Under the pieces are notes generated by a model. It saw nothing but the letters and a program-made list of their open reading frames with translations, was not told where the DNA came from and did no database searches. A stretch of DNA of 64,000 bases from Cyclobacteriaceae bacterium (GTDB taxonomy: Bacteria > Bacteroidota > Bacteroidia > Cytophagales > Cyclobacteriaceae): the NCBI GenBank assembly GCA_016787725.1, contig JAEUTZ010000025.1, positions 62,001 to 126,000 on the forward strand, written 5' to 3'. This document shows, piece after piece, positions 14,099 through 21,274 of the stretch (positions within the stretch are counted from its first letter, which is position 1; every line of letters begins with the position of its first letter). A program made the position numbers and the translations under genes.

Positions 14099-14746
14099 AT
14101 GAAAAAGGCAATAATAATTATCCTGTTGGCTACTACCGGTCAGGCAAGCGCACAAATTCCGGTAGAGTTGTTTGTCGGACATGAGATGGCCACCGTGGAC
14201 ATCCTGTTTTTTAAATATTTTAAAAACAGACAGGATGAAAATACAGGTTGGCTTTTTTTCAATAGAAACAGAGCCAGTATGGACTACCGAATGACTACCA
14301 CCCGCTTTCTTCCACAGTTCGGATTTACCGAAGCGATTTCGTATAACCACGAGAAGCTGAAAGGATTTGCCCCCGTATTGGTAGGTCAGATTTTCAGTTC
14401 GGGTGTATTTCCAAAAGCAGGAATACAGTATGCTTACCTCCATGCTGCCATAACGGTCTTTACCTGGATTGTTTGTGAAACGATGAACTCCCCAAATCTC
14501 GATTATTTTCTGTTGTTCCGATTTACACCAAAACTTTCGGAAACCGTACGGTTGTTTACACAAGTTGAAAGCATTAGCGTTTTTCCCGTTGCAAGCGCTG
14601 ACAACTTCAGCTTTACACAGCGATTTCGGGTGGGAATTCAACGTTACGGGTTTCAGGTAGGTGTCGGTGCAGATTTTAGTCAAAACGGGAACACGACATT
14701 TACCAACCTCAACAACCTTGGTGGGTTTATCCGCCACGAATTTTAA
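14099..14746 (+). CDS. Exported beta-rich protein, probable small outer-membrane barrel
   Basis: 215 residues with a signal peptide (MKKAIIIILLATTGQASA, cut before QIPVE). After that the sequence alternates hydrophobic and polar residues in strands (AISYNHEKLKGFAPVLVGQIFSSG, PNLDYFLLFRFTPKLSETVRLFTQVESISVFPV, FRVGIQRYGFQVGVGADFS) and ends in GGFIRHEF, a terminal aromatic as in barrel proteins. I do not recognise a named family. The bestrophin gene starts 3 nt after its stop, so the two are co-translated and perhaps functionally linked. Confidence 0.75.
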   Translation: MKKAIIIILLATTGQASAQIPVELFVGHEMATVDILFFKYFKNRQDENTGWLFFNRNRASMDYRMTTTRFLPQFGFTEAISYNHEKLKGFAPVLVGQIFSSGVFPKAGIQYAYLHAAITVFTWIVCETMNSPNLDYFLLFRFTPKLSETVRLFTQVESISVFPVASADNFSFTQRFRVGIQRYGFQVGVGADFSQNGNTTFTNLNNLGGFIRHEF

Positions 14747-14749
14747 TCT

Positions 14750-15685
14750 ATGATTATCAAAAGAAATTTCAATCCGCTAAAGGTAGTTCAGTATGTAAAG
14801 GCTGAACTCATTTTTTCTGTTTTGATGGCCGTTGGCGTTTGGATCCTTCACAAAACACAGGCTTCGTCAATAACGCTGCCCTTTTCGAGTGCTGCCATTT
14901 TAGGAAGTGCCCTGGCGATTTTTATTGCCTTTCGCAATAACAGTTCTTACAGTCGCTGGTGGGAAGCAAGGACACTGTGGGGCGGCATCGTAAATTCAAG
15001 CCGGGTGTTGGCCCGGTTGATTATCACTTTCACGGACAGTCATGCTCATCAGCCAAACTATGATAAAGCCCGCGGTGAGCAGTTTAAGAAGGAAATGATT
15101 TATAAAGTCATCGCCTGGGCTCATGCCTTGCGGTTGCACTTAAGAAAGCAAGAAAGCTGGCAGGAACTAAAACCCTTGCTGGCCGAGCAGGAATATCCAA
15201 TGATCGAACGGTCGTATAATAAGCCCAATATGCTGCAGGTGCTCCAGGGCAAAAAAATCTACGAAGCCATGGCTTTGGGTACCCTGGGCGGTTTTGACAG
15301 TTTCCAGATGGAAGGCCAGTTGCTGGCCCTGGCCAATTATCAAGGCGGGTGCGAACGGATTAAAAACACCCCGCTTTTACGACAATATGATTTTTTTACG
15401 CGGCTATTTCTTTACACGTTTATATTCCTGCTTCCCTTCTCATTGATCAGTGATTTCATGAAGCTAAATATGGACTACATGATGATGCCTGTATCCATAA
15501 TTATTTCCTTTGTTTTTGCCATCATTGGGAAAGTTGGTGAAGTAAACGAGGATCCGTTTGAAAACAGGATAACCGATGTGCCGCTAACTGCCCTATGCAA
15601 CACACTGGAGAGAGATTTACGGGAAATGCTCGGTGAAACCCCGCTTCCTGAGAAATCTATATCGGTAAATGGCTTCCTGTATTAA
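14750..15685 (+). CDS. Bestrophin-family ion channel (UPF0187/YneE-like)
   Basis: 311 residues. The diagnostic segment AIFIAFRNNSSYSRWWEARTLWGGIVNSSR (about 62-91) contains the pore-neck helix followed by the RNN..Y.RWWE motif of bacterial bestrophins. Four hydrophobic helices are visible, two N-terminal and two around residues 220-260, with a conserved C-terminal end (EDPFENRITDVPLTALCNTLERDL). The bacterial proteins form pentameric channels; KpBest is cation-selective, the animal ones pass anions. Its stop overlaps the TMEM175 start by one base. Confidence 0.92.
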   Translation: MIIKRNFNPLKVVQYVKAELIFSVLMAVGVWILHKTQASSITLPFSSAAILGSALAIFIAFRNNSSYSRWWEARTLWGGIVNSSRVLARLIITFTDSHAHQPNYDKARGEQFKKEMIYKVIAWAHALRLHLRKQESWQELKPLLAEQEYPMIERSYNKPNMLQVLQGKKIYEAMALGTLGGFDSFQMEGQLLALANYQGGCERIKNTPLLRQYDFFTRLFLYTFIFLLPFSLISDFMKLNMDYMMMPVSIIISFVFAIIGKVGEVNEDPFENRITDVPLTALCNTLERDLREMLGETPLPEKSISVNGFLY

Positions 15686-16290
15686 TGCATTCAGCACACA
15701 CGATACCTACCGGTCGTATTGAAGCTTTTAGCGATGGCATCATCGCCATCATCATCACCGTGATGGTGTTTGACTTGAAATTGCAGGAAATACCTACCGG
15801 TAAAACGGTTTGGAATGAATTGGCGCAGCTGCTACCGAAATTTATTTCTTATGTGGTGAGTTTTTTAATGCTGGCCATCATGTGGATTAACCACCATCAG
15901 CTATTTCATCAAATTAAACACACCGATAGGCAATTGCTTTGGTTAAGCATCCATCTTTTGTTTTGGATGAGTCTCATTCCATTCGGAACCAATTTCGTGG
16001 GTGTTAATTATAAACTTTACCAGGCCTCGTTCTTCTATGGGGTTATCTTTCTTATGTGTGCCTGGTCATTTACTCTGCTGCGGGAGTATGTGATCAGAAA
16101 GGATCTTTTATATGAACATATTAGTAAGCAAGCCCACTGGAGAATCAGAAATAAGAACAGATTGGCCATGGCCATCTATGGTACAGCAGTCGTGTTAAGC
16201 CTGGTTTCTGTTTACTTTTCGTTTGCGTTGTTTCTGGTAGTGCCCGGTATGTATTTTATTCCTGAGAGAATTATTCATAATAAGAATTAA
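15685..16290 (+). CDS. TMEM175-family (DUF1211) potassium-channel-like protein
   Basis: 201 residues with six hydrophobic helices, one repeat of the TMEM175 fold, as in bacterial homotetramers. Helix 1 carries the hallmark RIEAFSDGIIAIIITVMVFDLKL, and helix 2 has FISYVVSFLMLAIMWINHHQLF. The FSDG motif and following isoleucines line the pore in known members, which are weakly K-selective. Expression is coupled to the bestrophin gene (TAATG overlap). Confidence 0.92.
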   Translation: MHSAHTIPTGRIEAFSDGIIAIIITVMVFDLKLQEIPTGKTVWNELAQLLPKFISYVVSFLMLAIMWINHHQLFHQIKHTDRQLLWLSIHLLFWMSLIPFGTNFVGVNYKLYQASFFYGVIFLMCAWSFTLLREYVIRKDLLYEHISKQAHWRIRNKNRLAMAIYGTAVVLSLVSVYFSFALFLVVPGMYFIPERIIHNKN

Positions 16291-16570
16291 GCTATACTAC
16301 TTGGCGATTATGGAGCAGTCAATTCTTTCAACCTTTCCTTTGTCAGCGGAATCAGCCATTCAATTCAATCTACAGCTCCAACGATCGTTTGCAAAGAGTG
16401 GAAGAAACCTTTTTACCGTGCAATAGATTTCCCTGGGGTTTCGGTATCCCGACCATGATGCAAGTCATAGGAACACCCCCACGGATGTCATGGTTTTCAA
16501 GTCTGTTGTAATCCAGTTTTACCGGTGAATTTTATGATGATTAAAACAGGGGTAGAAACACACAATTCCT
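16291..16570. other. 280-bp gap without a recognisable gene
   Basis: Only short reading frames are open on either strand, the longest about 45 codons on the minus strand (reading VGIPKPQGNLLHGKK), with no family I recognise. It may be a decayed gene. No clear promoter or terminator seen. Confidence 0.4.
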
Positions 16571-17209
16571 ATGCCTATGGATTCCTTTATCTCCACCTAT
16601 GTAAAGACGGTTTACAAGCCTAAAAAGGTATTTGAAGAACTCATTACCAGAGCCCCTGTACTTAAGGACAGCTTCCTTTATATTACCATACCAATCGTAT
16701 TTTATACGGCCATGTATTTTTTCCTGACAATTGCGGAGGGAGCTCCTTCAACACTTACGCCCTGGCTAAACATTGCGAAGGAAAATTATTATTCTATTAA
16801 TCGGTTTCTGCTGGCTCCAAGCATGTTGATTTGTTGGGTTACGGCTACCTCGTTCATCCAGATAACCAGCCGCTTGGTGGGTGGGTCAGGTACATTTGAG
16901 CAAACACTATCGGTTATCGCCTTAAGTATCAGTATTGCTATGTGGGGTGGTCTCATTCATGATTTGCCGATGAGTTTTCTGAGTGCTATAGGAGTAATTG
17001 ATGCAAGCCAACATGAGATCGCAATGAATTCACCCACCATTTTCAGGACGATCCTTTGGATTTGTTATTCCATATACTTCCTTGCTTTTTTTATTCTTTT
17101 TTCATTATCGGTGCGGGTCGTGCATAAACTGAGCTGGATAAAAAGTATTGCAATAGGGTCTGTGGCATTTATAGTTTTTCAAACAATCTTCTTGATCTTT
17201 AATAGATGA
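16571..17209 (+). CDS. Yip1-domain-like membrane protein
   Basis: 212 residues. The N-terminus YVKTVYKPKKVFEELITRAPVLKDSFLYITIPIVFY is the pattern of bacterial Yip1-family proteins: a short amphipathic segment ending before the first membrane helix. Five hydrophobic helices follow, with GGSGTFEQTLSVIALS between the second and third, as in the family. Function unknown. It is separated from the channel cassette by a 280-bp gap and convergent with the XRE gene. Confidence 0.75.
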   Translation: MPMDSFISTYVKTVYKPKKVFEELITRAPVLKDSFLYITIPIVFYTAMYFFLTIAEGAPSTLTPWLNIAKENYYSINRFLLAPSMLICWVTATSFIQITSRLVGGSGTFEQTLSVIALSISIAMWGGLIHDLPMSFLSAIGVIDASQHEIAMNSPTIFRTILWICYSIYFLAFFILFSLSVRVVHKLSWIKSIAIGSVAFIVFQTIFLIFNR

Positions 17210-17230
17210 CTGCTTTCATTTATACATAGT

Positions 17231-17443
17231 TTATTTCTTCTCCCCCTGGTATTCCAGAATATCCCCCGGCTGGCAGTCCAATACATTACAGATCGCCTCC
17301 AGCGTGCTAAACCGGATCGCTTTTGCTTTTCCTGTTTTTAAAATGGAGAGATTGGACAACGTTAAATCCACTTTTTCCGACAGCTCATTCAGAGACATCT
17401 TTCTCCGGGCCATCATCACATCCAAGTTTACAATGATGGGCAT
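17231..17443 (-). CDS. Small XRE-family (YozG-type) helix-turn-helix regulator
   Basis: 70 residues, entirely one Cro/C1 domain: MPIIVNLDVMMARRKMSLNELSEKVDLTLSNLSILKTGKAKAIRFSTLEAICNVLDCQPGDILEYQ. This exact form, beginning with IxVNLDVMMA and ending GDILEY, is the small regulator that accompanies DUF2975 membrane proteins in many bacteria. The start lies 3 nt after the DUF2975 stop, giving one transcript. Confidence 0.92.
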   Translation of the reverse strand: MPIIVNLDVMMARRKMSLNELSEKVDLTLSNLSILKTGKAKAIRFSTLEAICNVLDCQPGDILEYQGEKK

Positions 17444-17446
17444 GGC

Positions 17447-17983
17447 TTAAACCGTTAAGTCGTTTTCGTTTTGAATTTCAATACCCCGTGAAAATATGGT
17501 GGCAATTACATAGATTACAGCCGCCATCAAGATATACGCCTGACTGTCGGCCCAAAACGAGTTTAAGGAATCGATTTCAACACCGTGGTGCTGTAAGCTT
17601 CTCGTGGTTTCGCGGGCGATGTAACTGATGAGCCCGATGGAAAACGTGTAGTAACTGATGTTCGTAATCCGTTTCGCGACCTCGCTGTTGAAAGGTTTTA
17701 ATAAATCAAGTTTACTAACCAGCAGGATGACCATATAAAAGAGATGGGCCTTCAACAGCGCAATAGCCAGGATAAAACTATAGACCCCGAAATACACCCA
17801 TTGGTTTAAGTGATAAAGGGAGCTTAAGTCCAGTTTTTGATAGAGGTTATGGACAACTGCCGGGTTGTAAAGACTGAAAATGAAATTGACGATCAGCGCT
17901 CCGGCTTCAATGCACAAACCCACGAAAATGATCCAGGCGATAATGTGAAGCCCCTTAAAGATGTAAGTGTCTCTTTTTGTCAT
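17447..17983 (-). CDS. DUF2975 membrane protein
   Basis: 178 residues with four hydrophobic helices: IIAWIIFVGLCIEAGALIV, WVYFGVYSFILAIALLKAHLFYMVILLVSK, ISYYTFSIGLISYIA and AYILMAAVIYVIATIFSRGIEIQNENDLTV. The final SRGIEIQNENDLTV is the conserved DUF2975 tail. Function unknown. First gene of a two-gene unit with the XRE regulator; its promoter should lie in the AT-rich stretch just upstream, which contains a 12-bp palindrome. Confidence 0.92.
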   Translation of the reverse strand: MTKRDTYIFKGLHIIAWIIFVGLCIEAGALIVNFIFSLYNPAVVHNLYQKLDLSSLYHLNQWVYFGVYSFILAIALLKAHLFYMVILLVSKLDLLKPFNSEVAKRITNISYYTFSIGLISYIARETTRSLQHHGVEIDSLNSFWADSQAYILMAAVIYVIATIFSRGIEIQNENDLTV

Positions 17984-18046
17984 ACTTGTTACAGGTTATA
18001 ATGGTGATGCAATGATAATAAAAATATATTGATAAACAATAAATAA

Positions 18047-18058
18047 GTATTTAAATAC
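18047..18058. promoter_or_regulatory. AT-rich palindrome upstream of DUF2975/XRE
   Basis: GTATTTAAATAC is a perfect 12-bp palindrome about 65 bp upstream of the DUF2975 start. It is a plausible operator for the XRE repressor of the pair, but AT-rich palindromes arise easily, so this is inference. Confidence 0.35.
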
Positions 18059-18170
18059 AATAAATATTTAGTGAAATAGGCCACTGTGAAGCGCAACGCG
18101 AGCACCATCAACGACTACATTGACCATCATGAGCGCCAAAAGTGACCTCCTCACGCTCCTAAAATCGCTT

Positions 18171-18276
18171 CGTGAGGAGTGAGGAAAGCATTCGTGAGAA
18201 GTGAGGAAGGCATCGTGAGAAGTGAGTGAAGCATCGTGAGCGGTGTGGAAGGGATCATGAGCAGTGAGTGAAGCCT
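18171..18276. repeat. Five tandem copies of a 21-bp unit in a 540-bp gap
   Basis: Units begin at 18171 (22 bp), 18193, 18214, 18235 and 18256 with the shape CGTGAGAAGTGAGGAAGGCAT; a sixth, decayed unit follows. Just upstream CTCCTCACG (18147-18155) is the inverted complement of CGTGAGGAG in unit 1. The rest of the gap between the DUF2975 and 2Fe-2S genes (17984-18526) holds an AT-rich region, the REP-like hairpin and no gene that I can support. Confidence 0.75.
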
Positions 18277-18350
18277 CTTGACCAATCCGTAACGTACTGT
18301 GAAAAGTGAATTAGAGATTAAAATGAAGGTCAGTATAAATTAATGGACCT

Positions 18351-18377
18351 GTCACCCTGAGGCCCTCGAAGGGTGAC
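18351..18377. repeat. REP-like hairpin, GTCACCCT/AGGGTGAC
   Basis: GTCACCCT (18351-18358) pairs with AGGGTGAC (18370-18377) over an inner GAG-GCC-CTC. The sequence type, CCCTGAG followed by TCGAAGGGTGAC, is a dispersed extragenic palindrome I know from many Bacteroidota and other genomes. There is no T-tract. Confidence 0.55.
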
Positions 18378-18526
18378 TCGTAACCTCTGAAATTGCGGGA
18401 TGATTTTAACCACCCATCCAATCATTCGAACATTTCGCCCGATTTTTCCTTAGTAATGCTTGTGGATTTAATACCTTACCTTATTAAATCCCTACTTTAT
18501 AATTCGTCTAATTAAAAACCATCGAT

Positions 18527-18988
18527 ATGGCAGCTTTTTCAATTACGGTAAATGGAGAAACCAAAAGTGTAGATGTATTGCCGGATACCCCGCTGTTGTG
18601 GGTGCTGCGCGATAGTCTCGGTCTCGTAGGCACAAAGTACGGGTGCGGCATTGCGCAATGCGGGTCGTGCACGGTGCATGTAAACGGAAACGCGGTGCGG
18701 TCTTGCTCGTTGCCGATTTCGGCCGTGGGCTCCAACAAAATCACCACCATTGAAGGCCTTTCAAAAAATGGCGATCATCCTGTGCAGCAAGCTTGGCAGG
18801 AGGTGGATGTACCCCAATGCGGGTATTGCCAGGCCGGCCAGATCATGAGCGCAGCCGCGTTGCTAAGCAAAACACCGGCACCCACCGATGAACAGATTTC
18901 CACTGCCATGAATGGAAATATTTGTCGTTGCGGTACCTACCATCGCATTAAAGAAGCAGTTGTCCTGGCGTCATCAAAAATGAAATAA
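18527..18988 (+). CDS. iorA: 2Fe-2S subunit of an isoquinoline 1-oxidoreductase-type molybdenum hydroxylase
   Basis: 153 residues. The plant-type ferredoxin cluster ligands are Cys40, Cys45, Cys48 and Cys60; the second 2Fe-2S cluster has Cys98, Cys101, Cys133 and Cys135 (QCGYCQAGQ and [11 protein letters not shown]). The protein carries electrons from the molybdenum subunit encoded 3 nt downstream. No signal peptide of its own, so it would be co-exported with its Tat-tagged partner. The small subunit plus large subunit without a FAD subunit is the isoquinoline oxidoreductase/aldehyde dehydrogenase arrangement, which passes electrons to a cytochrome. Confidence 0.93.
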   Translation: MAAFSITVNGETKSVDVLPDTPLLWVLRDSLGLVGTKYGCGIAQCGSCTVHVNGNAVRSCSLPISAVGSNKITTIEGLSKNGDHPVQQAWQEVDVPQCGYCQAGQIMSAAALLSKTPAPTDEQISTAMNGNICRCGTYHRIKEAVVLASSKMK

Positions 18989-18991
18989 GAT

Positions 18992-21139
18992 ATGGATACG
19001 ATGATGAAAACAAACAGGCGTGGCTTTATCAAACTCGGACTGAGTGCCGGAGGCGGATTGATGCTGGGCTTTAATTGGAGCAGTGCGGTGGCATCCATTG
19101 AGAATTTCAGTGCGGCAGCCACCCATGTAGATTTCAATAGCTACCTTGCCATCTCACCCGAGGATGTGATCACCATCTTTTCGCCCAACCCCGAGTTGGG
19201 TCAGAACATCAAAACCTCCTTCCCGATGGTGGTGGCCGAAGAATTGGATGCGGACTGGAAAAAGGTGAAGGTGGTACAGGCACCCCTCGATACCAAAAAG
19301 TATGATCGGCAATTGACGGGCGGTAGCGGAGCAGTTCCACACTCCTGGGAGCGACTTCGAAAAGCCGGTGCCACTGCGCGGCAAATGCTGATGGAGGCGG
19401 CCGCCAAAAGGTGGAGCGTCTCCGCTTCCACACTCACCACCAATGCAGGGTTTGTCATTCACCCGGACGGACGCAAGTTAACCTATGGGGAATTGGCCAC
19501 CGAGGCTGGAAAGTTGTCAGTACCTGCCGATGTAAAATTAAAGGACCGCAAAGATTTCAAACTGATCGGAACGGCTGTGCCCAACGTGGATAACCACGAC
19601 ATGATCACCGGCAAGCCTCTGTTTGGTCTCGACTTCTATCGCGAAGGTATGTTGCATGCCATGATTCAGCGACCTGCGTCCTTTGGCATGAAGTTGAAAT
19701 CCGTGGATGCTACGGCTGTCAAATCCATGCCGGGAATTGTGGATGTTGTGACCTTTAAAAATAATGTGGCCATCGTGGGCAAGTCCACCTGGGAGATCAT
19801 GAAAGCGCGCAAAGCGCTAAAGGTGGAATATGAGAAGGACGGCAACATCGAAAGCACAAGTGACCATGACCGTTTGTTTAAGGAGTTGTTGGACAAACCC
19901 GATGCTACCGTAAGAAGAAAAGACGGGGACGTAGAAGCAGCTTTCAAATCGGCTGCGCAAGTGATTAAGCGCGAATACCAATGTCCGTTCCTTTCGCATG
20001 CGCCCATGGAGCCCATGAACTTCTTTGCCCACGTAAAGGCGGATGGTGTGGAATTGATCGGACCCACACAGACCCCGGACCGGGCCCGCAACGCAACGGC
20101 TACCTTGTTGGGAATCTCGCCCGATAAAATTACGGTGGACATCACCCGGCTGGGAGGCGGATTCGGCCGCAGGTTGCAAGCCGACTACGTGGTAGAAGCA
20201 GCTGAACTTTCGAGCTTAATCAAAGCTCCGGTAAAAGTTACCTGGTCACGTGAAGATGACATGATGGGCGGAAGTTATCGCCCGGCTGTGCGCTACCGCT
20301 TTGAAGCGGCCCTGGACGCAAAAGGAAATCTGATTGGCTATAAGTTAAGAGGGGTGGGCATCAACGCAGGTAATTCTACCCGCGAGGATAACTTCCCATC
20401 GGGTGCGGTGGATAATCTTTTGATTGAATCCGTAGACCATCAGTCGCCCATTACCACCGGTGCCTGGCGTGCCCCTATCACTAACTTCCTGGCATTTGCC
20501 GAGCAGGCGTTTTTGGATGAAGTGGCGCTGGCAGCCAAGAAAGATCCGGTACAATTCCGGTTGGAGTTGCTGGATCGCGCCAAGCAAACTCCGATAGGCG
20601 CCATCCGGTACGACATTGATCGCATGAAATCGGTGATTAACCTGGCGGCCGAGAAATCGGGGTGGGGCAAAAAGAAAAACCTGGCACAAGGCTTTAGTGT
20701 TTACTTTTCACACCGTTCGTATGTAGCCCAGGTTGCCGAGGTGGAAATGGTAAAAGGAAATCCGGTGCTCAGGAAAATCTATGCCGCATCTGATTGTGGA
20801 ATCGTCATCAACAAGAGCGGGGCGCGGCAACAGGTAACGGGTGGCATTGTGGATGGGTTGGGGCATGCCTTATATGGTCAGGTAACCTTCAAAGAGGGTG
20901 CTGCAGAGCAACGCAACTTTAATAATTACCGGCTGATCCGCTACAAGGAAGTACCGGAAGTGGAGGTACATTTTGTAGACAATGGAATTGACCCAACCGG
21001 ATTAGGAGAGCCGGCTTTGCCACCCACGGGCGGTGCGGTTGCCAATGCGCTTTTTAAAGCCACCGGCAAGCGACTGTATAATCAACCCTTTACCTTGCAA
21101 GAGGAAATGAAGGGAGTAAAGCTTGAGCAGAAGATGTAA
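18992..21139 (+). CDS. iorB: Molybdopterin-binding large subunit of isoquinoline 1-oxidoreductase type, Tat-exported
   Basis: 715 residues. It begins with a twin-arginine signal (NRRGFIKLGLSAGGGLMLGF, from residue 8), so the enzyme works in the periplasm. Landmarks are TQTPDRARNAT with the nearby GGGFGRR, TGAWRAP, and near the C-terminus GLGEPALPPTGGAVANA, where Glu673 is the expected catalytic base at the molybdenum. The substrate is an aldehyde or N-heterocycle but cannot be told from sequence. Molybdenum cofactor genes and an acceptor cytochrome are not in the window. A strong terminator follows, so the next gene is transcribed separately. Confidence 0.93.
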   Translation: MDTMMKTNRRGFIKLGLSAGGGLMLGFNWSSAVASIENFSAAATHVDFNSYLAISPEDVITIFSPNPELGQNIKTSFPMVVAEELDADWKKVKVVQAPLDTKKYDRQLTGGSGAVPHSWERLRKAGATARQMLMEAAAKRWSVSASTLTTNAGFVIHPDGRKLTYGELATEAGKLSVPADVKLKDRKDFKLIGTAVPNVDNHDMITGKPLFGLDFYREGMLHAMIQRPASFGMKLKSVDATAVKSMPGIVDVVTFKNNVAIVGKSTWEIMKARKALKVEYEKDGNIESTSDHDRLFKELLDKPDATVRRKDGDVEAAFKSAAQVIKREYQCPFLSHAPMEPMNFFAHVKADGVELIGPTQTPDRARNATATLLGISPDKITVDITRLGGGFGRRLQADYVVEAAELSSLIKAPVKVTWSREDDMMGGSYRPAVRYRFEAALDAKGNLIGYKLRGVGINAGNSTREDNFPSGAVDNLLIESVDHQSPITTGAWRAPITNFLAFAEQAFLDEVALAAKKDPVQFRLELLDRAKQTPIGAIRYDIDRMKSVINLAAEKSGWGKKKNLAQGFSVYFSHRSYVAQVAEVEMVKGNPVLRKIYAASDCGIVINKSGARQQVTGGIVDGLGHALYGQVTFKEGAAEQRNFNNYRLIRYKEVPEVEVHFVDNGIDPTGLGEPALPPTGGAVANALFKATGKRLYNQPFTLQEEMKGVKLEQKM

Positions 21140-21160
21140 TTATATTTGGACAGCTTAAGA

Positions 21161-21194
21161 AAACCTCTGGGGAAACCTGGAGGTTTTTCTTTTT
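21161..21194 (+). terminator. Intrinsic terminator after iorAB
   Basis: AAACCTC (21161-21167) pairs with GAGGTTT (21180-21186) around a 12-nt loop, followed by TTCTTTTT. It lies 22 bp after the iorB stop and inside the upstream extension of the next open frame, which helps set that gene's start further down. Confidence 0.85.
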
Positions 21195-21274
21195 ATGGCC
21201 GACCTGACAAGAGCAAAAACTCCAGGCATAATTTTAGTATCTTGTATCAAACCCCGATCCTGGTTATGCACATC

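Noticed and set aside
14039-14737. Minus-strand frame of 232 codons
   Set aside because: It mirrors the exported barrel-like gene on the plus strand, which has a signal peptide and fits its operon; the minus frame has no recognisable feature.
18132-18270. Small peptide gene on the reverse strand of the tandem array
   Set aside because: An open frame of about 36 codons arises from the repeat itself, since 21 bp keeps frame; no start context or promoter is seen.
18171-18276. 21-bp tandem repeats as a CRISPR array
   Set aside because: Units are contiguous with no spacers, they are too short, and no cas gene is near.
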